This document shows positions 56,640 through 64,000 of a stretch of DNA of 64,000 bases, piece by piece. The stretch lies in the NCBI RefSeq assembly GCF_000821245.2, contig NZ_LN611423.1, forward strand, positions 493,475 to 557,474. The letters are read 5' to 3'. Below the pieces are notes generated by a model, which searched no databases, was not told the origin of the DNA, and saw only the letters and a list, made by a program, of their open reading frames with translations. The number at the start of each line of letters is the position of its first letter. The first letter of the stretch is position 1. Origin of the DNA: Virgibacillus senegalensis. Its GTDB lineage: Bacteria; Bacillota; Bacilli; Bacillales; Amphibacillaceae. The position numbers and the translations under genes are program-made.

Positions 56640-57740
56640 TTATAGTGCTTTTTCAAGTAATTTTGGTTTCGCGAAGATCATCCGGCCAGCAGAAGTTTGT
56701 AAGACACTGGTGATTAATACTTCAATCGTTTTGCCAATGTACTCCTTACCTTCTTCGACGACGATCATGGTTCCATCATCCAGGTATGCTACTCCCTGAT
56801 TTTGTTCCTTCCCGTCTTTGATGACCTGCACGGTCAGCTCTTCACCCGGAAGGACAACCGGCTTGACGGCATTGGCCAAGTCATTAATATTCAGTACCTG
56901 AACATTCTGGAACTCACAAACTTTATTCAAATTGAAATCATTGGTGACAACAATCCCATTGATCACTTTGGCAAGCTTGACAAGCTTGCTGTCGACCTCC
57001 TGGATCTCTTCAAAATCGCCTTCATAAATCTCCACGTTCACAGGCAGCTCTTTCTGCATTCGGTTCAGAACATCAAGTCCACGGCGGCCCCGATTTCGTT
57101 TCAGTACATCTGAAGAATCCGCGATATGCTGCAGTTCTTCCAATACAAACTGCGGAATCAACACGGTTCCTTCCAAAAAGTTGGTTTGACAGATATCCGC
57201 AATCCTGCCGTCAATAATGACGCTCGTATCTAAAATTTTCACTTTAGGTGTTTGCTGGTTGGTTTCAGTCTCGCTCTCTTCCAGAGCCGTTTTATCTTTT
57301 TCCTTTCTTGCCAACGTCAGCAAGTTCAAGAATTCATCACGACGTTTAAAACCGACCTGGAAACCGAAGTACCCCAGCAAAAATGTCACAAACATCGGTA
57401 ATACTTGGGAAACAAGTTTAATATCAATATCCGAGATAGGTATGGTTATTAAATAGGCGATTACCAGTCCGAGAATCAATCCGAGACTGCCAAAAAGCAA
57501 ATCACCCACCGGAGCTTTTACAAGCGTCTCCTCAACCCACCGTAAAAAGTCTACGATGTAATCTACTACCCAAAAAGATATTAAGTATAAAATGATTGCC
57601 CCAAATACTAGACCCGCATATGGTGACTCTACCCAATTTCCGTTCGTCATGCCCGTCAATTCCAATAAATCCGGTATATACAAATATCCAATAGTACCGC
57701 CAGCTATAATAATGAACAGCTGTACAATTCTTTTCAGCAC
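56640..57740 (-). CDS. yacL: PIN/TRAM-domain membrane protein YacL
   Basis: 366 residues from GTG at 57738-57740, eight bases after AGGAGG; an earlier GTG lies inside that site. About four N-terminal membrane helices, a PIN nuclease-like domain (about 180-290; [16 protein letters not shown]) and a C-terminal TRAM domain. Function is not established; conserved next to disA-radA-clpC in Firmicutes. Confidence 0.93.
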   Translation of the reverse strand: MLKRIVQLFIIIAGGTIGYLYIPDLLELTGMTNGNWVESPYAGLVFGAIILYLISFWVVDYIVDFLRWVEETLVKAPVGDLLFGSLGLILGLVIAYLITIPISDIDIKLVSQVLPMFVTFLLGYFGFQVGFKRRDEFLNLLTLARKEKDKTALEESETETNQQTPKVKILDTSVIIDGRIADICQTNFLEGTVLIPQFVLEELQHIADSSDVLKRNRGRRGLDVLNRMQKELPVNVEIYEGDFEEIQEVDSKLVKLAKVINGIVVTNDFNLNKVCEFQNVQVLNINDLANAVKPVVLPGEELTVQVIKDGKEQNQGVAYLDDGTMIVVEEGKEYIGKTIEVLITSVLQTSAGRMIFAKPKLLEKAL

Positions 57741-57881
57741 CAAGGTCACCTCCTATGAGTCAGTATTTCCAAGTATATAAAATTTATCCCCGAATAATTG
57801 TTTCTTAGTGTTGTATATCTGTTTTTTGATTAAAACCGCCTTTTCTCCGCCATGCGGATCAATAGGCAGATTTCTAAATTT

Positions 57882-57910
57882 AAAGTATCATACTTGACAA
57901 ATGCAGTCAA
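57882..57910 (-). promoter_or_regulatory. yacL promoter, proximal
   Basis: Minus strand TTGACT (57905-57910), 17 bp, TACTTT (57882-57887), extended -10 TGA. Confidence 0.55.
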
Positions 57911-57925
57911 ATAAGCAAAAATATG

Positions 57926-57954
57926 ATTTTATCATAGTAGATTTGAATAGTCAA
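57926..57954 (-). promoter_or_regulatory. yacL promoter, distal
   Basis: Minus strand TTGACT (57949-57954), 17 bp, TAAAAT (57926-57931), extended -10 TGA. Same layout as the proximal one, 44 bp away and just after disA. Confidence 0.65.
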
Positions 57955-57960
57955 ACTATT

Positions 57961-59037
57961 TTAAATATGCCTGTCAATGAACAATTGCTCCTGAAGCCGG
58001 CTCAATCCGTCCTTGATTTTTTTCGCCCTTATATCCCCAACGCCATTAACCGACACCAACTCCTGGGTAGAGGCATTGGCCACTTCGTTTAAAACTCCAA
58101 AATGATCAATTAAATAATCGATAATGACATGAGGCAGCCGGGGTATTTTGGCCAGAACCCGGTATCCACGCGGATAAATGATTTCGTCCCGTTTGGAATC
58201 GAGACTATATCCTAACATCTTGATGATCTGCTCCTCGCTTGTCAGCTCAGGAGAAACTCCAGCTTGCATCTTCAGCAGCATTTCCTCTGGAGACAAGCCT
58301 GCATCCGTACTGTAATCTTTGATGATGAATGCGGCCTCCTCCTCAATATCTGCAACCAATTCTGTCAATTGAAGTTGGATCAGACGTCCTTCTGTTCCTA
58401 ATTCGGTAATGTATTTAAGTATCTCTGTTTTAATTCTCAGTACCATTTCTATCCGGTGAAAGACTTGCACGATCTCTGTCAATGTCACTAATTCCTCAAA
58501 TTCCAGCGCCCCCAAATTTGTCAGGGTCTGATCAAGGACAATCTTATATTTTTCCAGCGTCTGCATGGCTTGATTGGCCTTTGTTAAGATGACGCCCATT
58601 TCTTTCAACGCATAGCGGATACCGCCGTTATATAGGGTAATGACATTTCTTCTTTCAGAGATGGCAATAACAAGTGTATTGGTCTGTTTTGCCACGCGTT
58701 CAGCTGTACGATGCCGCATTCCTGTTTCTTTCGAAAGAATGGTCGGTTCCGGCATTAACTGAACATTCGCGTAAAGAATCATCGATGCATCCTCACTAAG
58801 AAGAATGGCTCCATCCATTTTCGCCAGCTCATACAGGTTTGCAGGGGAAAAGGAAGCGTTTATAGCAAATCCACCGTCGACAACCCCCTTCAACTTATCG
58901 GGACTGCCAACAACGATCAGGCCCCCGGTATTTGCTCTCAATACATTGTCGATTCCCTGTCTCATAGGAGTACCAGGAGCTACAAACTTCAGCATTGACT
59001 CGATTACCTGCGCTTCACTTCTACCCTGCCATTCCAT
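57961..59037 (-). CDS. disA: Diadenylate cyclase and DNA-integrity scanning protein DisA
   Basis: 358 residues. Makes cyclic di-AMP from two ATP and scans DNA, pausing at branched structures. DAC domain motifs DGA (75-77) and RHR (108-110) are intact; helical middle; C-terminal helix-hairpin-helix (VNGVGDIRAKKIKDGL). ATG directly follows the radA TAA. Confidence 0.98.
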   Translation of the reverse strand: MEWQGRSEAQVIESMLKFVAPGTPMRQGIDNVLRANTGGLIVVGSPDKLKGVVDGGFAINASFSPANLYELAKMDGAILLSEDASMILYANVQLMPEPTILSKETGMRHRTAERVAKQTNTLVIAISERRNVITLYNGGIRYALKEMGVILTKANQAMQTLEKYKIVLDQTLTNLGALEFEELVTLTEIVQVFHRIEMVLRIKTEILKYITELGTEGRLIQLQLTELVADIEEEAAFIIKDYSTDAGLSPEEMLLKMQAGVSPELTSEEQIIKMLGYSLDSKRDEIIYPRGYRVLAKIPRLPHVIIDYLIDHFGVLNEVANASTQELVSVNGVGDIRAKKIKDGLSRLQEQLFIDRHI

Positions 59038-60414
59038 TTAGTTTCCTCCCAGCGTCACTTTTAAGGCTTCCTGGACAGTGTTCACCCCGATGATTTCAAT
59101 ATTGTTCGGAGTCGACCATCCATCAAGATTTTTCGCCGGAATAATCGCCCGTTGGAATCCAAGTTTGGCAGCCTCTTGAACTCTTTGATCGATCCTGGCA
59201 ACCCTCCTGACTTCACCGGTCAGTCCAACTTCTCCGATCAAAACATCGTCGGGCCTGGATACCTGATCCCGGAAGCTAGAAGCAATACTGACGGCAACAG
59301 CCAAGTCGATAGCGGGTTCATCCAATTTCACTCCCCCGGCCACTTTCACATAGGCATCCTGGTTTTGCAGCATCAATCCAACCCTTTTTTCCAAAACAGC
59401 CATCAATAACGGTACCCGGTTGTGATCAATGCCTGTAGCCATCCGTCTTGGATTTCCAAAGCTGGTTGGCGAGATCAATGCTTGAATTTCCACCAGTACC
59501 GGCCGACTTCCTTCCATGGATGCCACAACGGTAGATCCTGCAGCACCCTGTGAGCGTTCTTCCAGAAAAATTTCCGATGGATTTTTCACTTCGCGCAAGC
59601 CTTCTTCTTTCATTTCAAAGATACCCATTTCATTGGTACTTCCGAAACGGTTTTTTACGCCTCTTAAAATACGGAATGTATGATGTCGTTCCCCTTCGAA
59701 ATAAAGAACAGCATCTACCATATGTTCAAGAAGCCTCGGTCCGGCAATCGACCCTTCTTTGGTGACATGGCCGACGATGAAAATGGGAATTCCTTTACTC
59801 TTAGCTATACGCATGAGCTCGCTCGTACATTCCCTTACTTGTGAAACACTCCCGGGAGCACTGGTGACTTCTTCCCGATAAATAGTCTGGATCGAATCAA
59901 TTACCACAAAAGAAGGATTCAATTGCTCAATCTGATTGGATATATCCAGCAAATTTGTTTCGGCCAGCACGTAAAGGTTGTCCGAAGTTACTCCAAGCCG
60001 GTCTGCTCTTAATTTTGTCTGTCGAGCCGATTCCTCACCAGATATATATAATACGTTCATTTGTTTTCTTGCAAGCTGTGATGATACTTGTAAAAGCAGT
60101 GTGGATTTTCCTATCCCGGGGTCTCCACCGATCAGAACTAACGATCCAGGGACGATTCCTCCGCCAAGCACCCGGTTGAATTCTGGCATCTTGGTAGTGA
60201 CACGCGGTTCTTCTTCAGAATGGATAGCTGTAATTTTTTCCGGTTTCGATTTTGTTCCCGGTTGTGTCTGGAATGTATGTCTGGAGGAAGACGACGATGC
60301 TTCCACTTCCTCTACAAATGTATTCCAGTTATGACAGCCTGGACACTTGCCCATCCACTTTGGCGTTTCATATCCGCATTCCTGACAAACATACTTCGTC
60401 TTTCTTTTTGCCAA
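59038..60414 (-). CDS. radA: DNA repair protein RadA
   Basis: 458 residues. Zinc finger Cys10, 13, 24, 27; Walker [11 protein letters not shown] (96-105); the RadA-specific KNRFG near 255; Lon-like C-terminal domain. A branch-migration helicase in recombination and transformation. Start TTG at 60412-60414 after GAGGAGA. Confidence 0.98.
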   Translation of the reverse strand: MAKRKTKYVCQECGYETPKWMGKCPGCHNWNTFVEEVEASSSSSRHTFQTQPGTKSKPEKITAIHSEEEPRVTTKMPEFNRVLGGGIVPGSLVLIGGDPGIGKSTLLLQVSSQLARKQMNVLYISGEESARQTKLRADRLGVTSDNLYVLAETNLLDISNQIEQLNPSFVVIDSIQTIYREEVTSAPGSVSQVRECTSELMRIAKSKGIPIFIVGHVTKEGSIAGPRLLEHMVDAVLYFEGERHHTFRILRGVKNRFGSTNEMGIFEMKEEGLREVKNPSEIFLEERSQGAAGSTVVASMEGSRPVLVEIQALISPTSFGNPRRMATGIDHNRVPLLMAVLEKRVGLMLQNQDAYVKVAGGVKLDEPAIDLAVAVSIASSFRDQVSRPDDVLIGEVGLTGEVRRVARIDQRVQEAAKLGFQRAIIPAKNLDGWSTPNNIEIIGVNTVQEALKVTLGGN

Positions 60415-60523
60415 TATAATCTCTCCTCACCTATTGTATACGAATGAGATAACGAACAAGTTACAGACTTCTATCAATTTATTAAAAAAAATAGCACATT
60501 CGTCCATAAGGCATAGACGAACG

Positions 60524-60555
60524 AAAAAACGGAAGGGATTTAACCTTCCGTTTTT
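60524..60555 (-). terminator. Terminator after clpC
   Basis: Perfect 12-bp stem (60525-60536 with 60544-60555), then a T run on the minus strand. It partly separates clpC from radA. A TACAAT at 60433-60438 with a weak -35 may start radA-disA. Confidence 0.8.
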
Positions 60556-60580
60556 CACAGTCGCAACCGACAATTTCACT

Positions 60581-63019
60581 TTATTGTGCTGTAACGGTAA
60601 ATTCATCATCTTTATTGACATCGATGATCACTTTTTGCCCTTTTTGAATTTTTTCTTTTAATAATTCTTCGGACAGAAGGTCTTCGACGTTTTTCTGAAT
60701 GGAACGACGGAGCGGACGTGCACCATATTCAGGATCAAACCCTTCATTTGCGATTTTTTCCACCGCTTTTTCGGATAAAGTGAATTCAATATCCTGGTCG
60801 GCAAGCCGTTTTTGCAGTTCACCCGCCATGAGACTGACAATCTCATTCATATGCTTCCTTTCAAGTGAATGGAAGACAATCGTCTCATCAATCCGGTTAA
60901 GGAATTCGGGGCGGAATGCTTTTTTCAATTCCCCTATTACCTTCTCCCGCATTCCTTTATAGCCTTGGTCCTCGTCTCCCAGATTAAAGCCGACATATTT
61001 GTTACGTTTCAATTCACTGGCACCCACGTTAGAAGTCATGATTAAAACGGTATTGCGGAAGTCAACCAGTCTTCCTTTTGAGTCGGTCAACCGGCCGTCT
61101 TCCAATACTTGAAGCAGAATATTAAATACTTCTGGATGGGCCTTTTCGACTTCATCAAGCAGCACGACGGAGTATGGCTTTCTTCTTACTTTCTCAGTAA
61201 GTTGGCCGCCTTCTTCATATCCGACGTAACCAGGAGGTGAACCGACAAGACGGGAAGTCGAGTGTTTTTCCATATACTCAGACATATCAATCCGAATCAT
61301 TGCTTCTTCATCACCGAACATGGTATCAGCCAAAGCACGTGCCAACTCTGTTTTACCAACACCAGTTGGTCCTAAAAAGATAAAGGAACCGATTGGGCGT
61401 TTCGGATCTTTCAATCCGGCCCGGGCACGGCGGATAGCTTTTGCCACGGCTTTCACTGCCTCTTCCTGCCCGATTACACGGTCGTGTAATACTTCTTCCA
61501 TATTCAACAGGCGTTCACTTTCGTCTTTGGTAAGCTTAGAAACAGGGACTCCCGTCCAGGTAGAGACTACACTCGCGATGTCTTCCACCGTCACTTCCGA
61601 GCTCTCCTGCCCCTGCTGTTCCTTCCATTCCTCTTTTGTTTGGTCCAATTCATCTCTTAACCGCTGCTCGCTGTCACGCAAAGATGCCGCCTTTTCAAAT
61701 TCCTGGCTCTGCACAGCTGCATCCTTTTCCTTGCGTACTTCTTCCAGCTTTTGTTCCAAATCTTTCAGGTTTGGTGGAGCAGTATAAGAACGGAGACGCA
61801 CTTTCGAACCTGCTTCATCAATTAGATCGATAGCCTTGTCTGGTAAAAAGCGATCGGTGATATAACGGTCGGACAAAGTGACAGCCGCCTCGATCGCTTC
61901 ATCCGTGATAGTAACACGGTGATGAGCTTCATAGCGATCACGTAATCCTCGTAAAATTTGCATCGATTGATCCATTGTCGGCTCATCGACTTGAATTGGC
62001 TGGAAGCGACGCTCTAAAGCTGCATCTTTTTCAATATACTTCCGGTATTCATCCAGCGTTGTTGCTCCGATACATTGTAGTTCACCCCGTGCAAGCGAAG
62101 GCTTGAGGATATTGGAAGCATCAATAGCACCTTCTGCGCCACCAGCTCCGATAAGTGTATGAAGTTCATCAATAAACAGGATAATATTTCCCGCCTGTCG
62201 TATTTCTTCCATTACTTTCTTTAAGCGATCTTCAAATTCGCCACGATATTTTGTACCGGCAACGACTGTCCCCATATCAAGGGTCATTACCCGTTTATCC
62301 CGTAGAATTTCCGGAACGTCATTGTTCACAATCTTCTGAGCAAGTCCTTCAGCAACAGCTGTTTTTCCGACTCCCGGCTCGCCGATCAACACCGGATTGT
62401 TTTTCGTACGGCGGCTTAACACCTGAATGACACGTTCAATCTCTTTTCCACGCCCAATGACAGGATCCACGTTGCCGTCTTTGGCAATCGATGTTAAATC
62501 CCTCGCCAGAGAATCTAATGTCGGTGTATTGGCTGTAGCTGTTGATTGCGAACCATTGCGGCCGTGCTGACCTGCCGCCGATTCATTGCTGCCCAGTAGC
62601 TGCAATACTTGCTGTCTGGCCTTGTTCAGGCTTACGCCTAAATTGTTCAGGACTCTTGCAGCGACGCCTTCGCCTTCACGGATCAGACCCAACAGAATAT
62701 GTTCGGTTCCGACATAGGAGTGTCCCAGCTTTCTCGCTTCATCCATGGAGAGTTCAATGACTTTCTTCGCACGCGGTGTATAATGGATCGTCTGTGATAC
62801 TTTTTGTCCGCGTCCGATCAACTGTTCTACTTCCTCCTGGATTTTTTCGGTTTCAAGTCCGAGAGAGCTTAATGCTTTTGCAGCAATGCCTTCCCCTTCT
62901 CTTACCAAACCTAGAAGAATATGTTCTGTTCCAATATTGTTATGACCTAACCTGACCGCTTCTTCCTGGGACAAGGCCAATACTTTTTGTGCTCTTTCGG
63001 TAAATCGACCAAACATCAT
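60581..63019 (-). CDS. clpC: Clp protease ATPase subunit ClpC
   Basis: 812 residues ([17 protein letters not shown]). Clp-N repeats (1-145), AAA-1 with GEPGVGKTA near 206, UVR coiled-coil (about 420-460), AAA-2 with GPTGVGKTE near 545. Unfolds proteins, including phospho-arginine-tagged ones, for ClpP. 25 bp after mcsB; the CtsR-controlled promoter lies outside the window. Confidence 0.99.
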   Translation of the reverse strand: MMFGRFTERAQKVLALSQEEAVRLGHNNIGTEHILLGLVREGEGIAAKALSSLGLETEKIQEEVEQLIGRGQKVSQTIHYTPRAKKVIELSMDEARKLGHSYVGTEHILLGLIREGEGVAARVLNNLGVSLNKARQQVLQLLGSNESAAGQHGRNGSQSTATANTPTLDSLARDLTSIAKDGNVDPVIGRGKEIERVIQVLSRRTKNNPVLIGEPGVGKTAVAEGLAQKIVNNDVPEILRDKRVMTLDMGTVVAGTKYRGEFEDRLKKVMEEIRQAGNIILFIDELHTLIGAGGAEGAIDASNILKPSLARGELQCIGATTLDEYRKYIEKDAALERRFQPIQVDEPTMDQSMQILRGLRDRYEAHHRVTITDEAIEAAVTLSDRYITDRFLPDKAIDLIDEAGSKVRLRSYTAPPNLKDLEQKLEEVRKEKDAAVQSQEFEKAASLRDSEQRLRDELDQTKEEWKEQQGQESSEVTVEDIASVVSTWTGVPVSKLTKDESERLLNMEEVLHDRVIGQEEAVKAVAKAIRRARAGLKDPKRPIGSFIFLGPTGVGKTELARALADTMFGDEEAMIRIDMSEYMEKHSTSRLVGSPPGYVGYEEGGQLTEKVRRKPYSVVLLDEVEKAHPEVFNILLQVLEDGRLTDSKGRLVDFRNTVLIMTSNVGASELKRNKYVGFNLGDEDQGYKGMREKVIGELKKAFRPEFLNRIDETIVFHSLERKHMNEIVSLMAGELQKRLADQDIEFTLSEKAVEKIANEGFDPEYGARPLRRSIQKNVEDLLSEELLKEKIQKGQKVIIDVNKDDEFTVTAQ

Positions 63020-63043
63020 ATCAGGTCTTCCTCCTTACATTAG

Positions 63044-64000
63044 TTAATTTTCCAGTTTAAACCGTTCTCTGATCAATGAAGCCCTAAGTATATCCCGTTC
63101 TTTTGCCGACAGCATCCTTTTGGCATAATGTTGCAAAAATCCGGGCTGGGACAGAATCATCAGCTCGTTGAGAATACTCTTCGAGATATTGTTTATATAC
63201 CCTACATCAATACCGAGACGCACATCAGACAAACATTTAGCAGCTTCTTTAGACTCAATGATTCTGCTGTGCTGCAAAGTACCGTAAGATCGGAAAACCC
63301 TGTCTTCCAGCTGTAACTCAGATTGTTCAACCAACAGCTCTCTGGCTTTTCGCTCTTGGTCAATCAATTGATTTACCACACTTCGTAAGTCTTGGACGAT
63401 ATCTTGCTCCGATTTCCCCAGGGTAATCTGATTGGAAATCTGAAAAATATTCCCGATAGCCTCACTGCCTTCTCCGTATATGCCTCTCACGACCAGACCT
63501 AACTGGCTAATTGCCGGGATCATTCGATTAATTTTTTGGGTAAGAGCCAAAGCGGGCAAGTGCATCATAACGGAAGCACGCATTCCGGTACCCACGTTTG
63601 TCGGGCAGCTCGTTAAATAACCACGGCTTTCATCAAAGGCATAATTAATTCGTTCTTCCAGCCAATCATCAAAGGAAAAAGCTTGCTCAAGCGCTTTTTC
63701 CAGTTGGAAGCCTGGAAAATATAATTGAATACGGATATGGTCTTCTTCATTCACCATCACTGACACTTGCTCATTACTCGAAATCAACGCTGCAGCCTCT
63801 TCATCATTTTCCGCAAGATGCGGGCTGATCAAGTGCTTTTCAACTAAAACCCTTTTTTCAATTGGTTTCAAATCGCGCATCTTAATTAATGCCAGATCAT
63901 TGTAGTTGGAAAACGATTGGTGTTCATATTCCGTTTCGAAAAAAGAAAGGACCTTTTCCAAATCCTCTGTTCCGGCAATAATCGGGAAAGGAACTTGTTC
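63044..64000 (-). CDS. mcsB: Protein arginine kinase McsB (5' end outside window)
   Basis: 318 codons visible; the frame stays open to the window edge, and about 40 N-terminal residues lie beyond it. Guanidino-kinase fold: [23 protein letters not shown] and [16 protein letters not shown]. Phosphorylates arginine in proteins, marking them for ClpCP, and inactivates CtsR. Confidence 0.97.
   Translation of the reverse strand, partial: EQVPFPIIAGTEDLEKVLSFFETEYEHQSFSNYNDLALIKMRDLKPIEKRVLVEKHLISPHLAENDEEAAALISSNEQVSVMVNEEDHIRIQLYFPGFQLEKALEQAFSFDDWLEERINYAFDESRGYLTSCPTNVGTGMRASVMMHLPALALTQKINRMIPAISQLGLVVRGIYGEGSEAIGNIFQISNQITLGKSEQDIVQDLRSVVNQLIDQERKARELLVEQSELQLEDRVFRSYGTLQHSRIIESKEAAKCLSDVRLGIDVGYINNISKSILNELMILSQPGFLQHYAKRMLSAKERDILRASLIRERFKLEN

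Noticed and set aside
55946-56713. A 255-codon plus-strand frame antisense to ispD and yacL
   Set aside because: Overlaps recognised minus-strand genes over most of its length; no family features.

Overview
The window is a stretch of chromosome from a low-GC, endospore-forming Firmicute of the family Bacillaceae. The protein sequences and gene order match the Bacillus subtilis region near the replication origin, read in reverse orientation. Sporulation and germination genes (gerD, cwlD, pdaB, kbaA, sigH) show a spore-former. The genus cannot be fixed from the sequence alone; a lineage outside the B. subtilis group is likely. Nearly all genes are on the minus strand; only pdaB, gerD and one unknown gene are on the plus strand.

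Layout from left to right. 1-3.9 kb: the 5' half of a 23S rRNA, tRNA-Ala, tRNA-Ile, a complete 16S rRNA and its tandem promoters. 4.0-9.4 kb: pgmB, a small conserved hypothetical gene, and the spore group pdaB, kbaA, gerD, salA, cwlD. 9.5-11.1 kb: a small foreign-looking insert flanked by a 42-bp direct repeat of the rpsI 3' end, holding two unknown genes and a gene fragment; B. subtilis has ybaJ and ybaK here. 11.1-15.5 kb: rpsI, rplM, truA and the energy-coupling-factor transporter core ecfT-ecfA2-ecfA1. 15.6-15.9 kb: a duplicated intergenic repeat. 16-30.9 kb: the S10-spc-alpha supercluster from rplQ back to rpsJ, complete except that map has decayed into a pseudogene between adk and ybzG-infA. 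31.4-36.2 kb: tuf, fusA, rpsG, rpsL, ybxF. 36.4-49.6 kb: rpoC, rpoB, rsmC, rplL, rplJ, rplA, rplK, nusG, secE, rpmG, sigH. 49.7-60.4 kb: rae1, rlmB, mrnC, cysS, cysE, gltX, ispF, ispD, yacL, disA, radA. 60.6-64 kb: clpC and the 3' part of mcsB.

Most of the window builds and controls the transcription-translation machinery: ribosomal proteins, RNA polymerase alpha, beta and beta', elongation factors, NusG, SecY/SecE and rRNA. Several units carry recognisable leader RNAs: the L10 leader before rplJ, an L1-binding mimic before rplK, a probable L13 leader, and a cysteine T-box (specifier UGC) before cysE-cysS. Strong sigma-A promoters precede most operons, and sporulation-type promoters fit cwlD, pdaB and gerD.

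No undescribed multi-gene system is evident. The observations most worth checking are the att-like duplication at rpsI with its small cargo, the map pseudogene, the duplicated repeat at 15.6-15.9 kb, and several unexplained hairpin leaders (rpoA, tuf, rplK-rplA, secE-nusG, rpoB). All functional statements rest on recognising families by eye; no database search was run.
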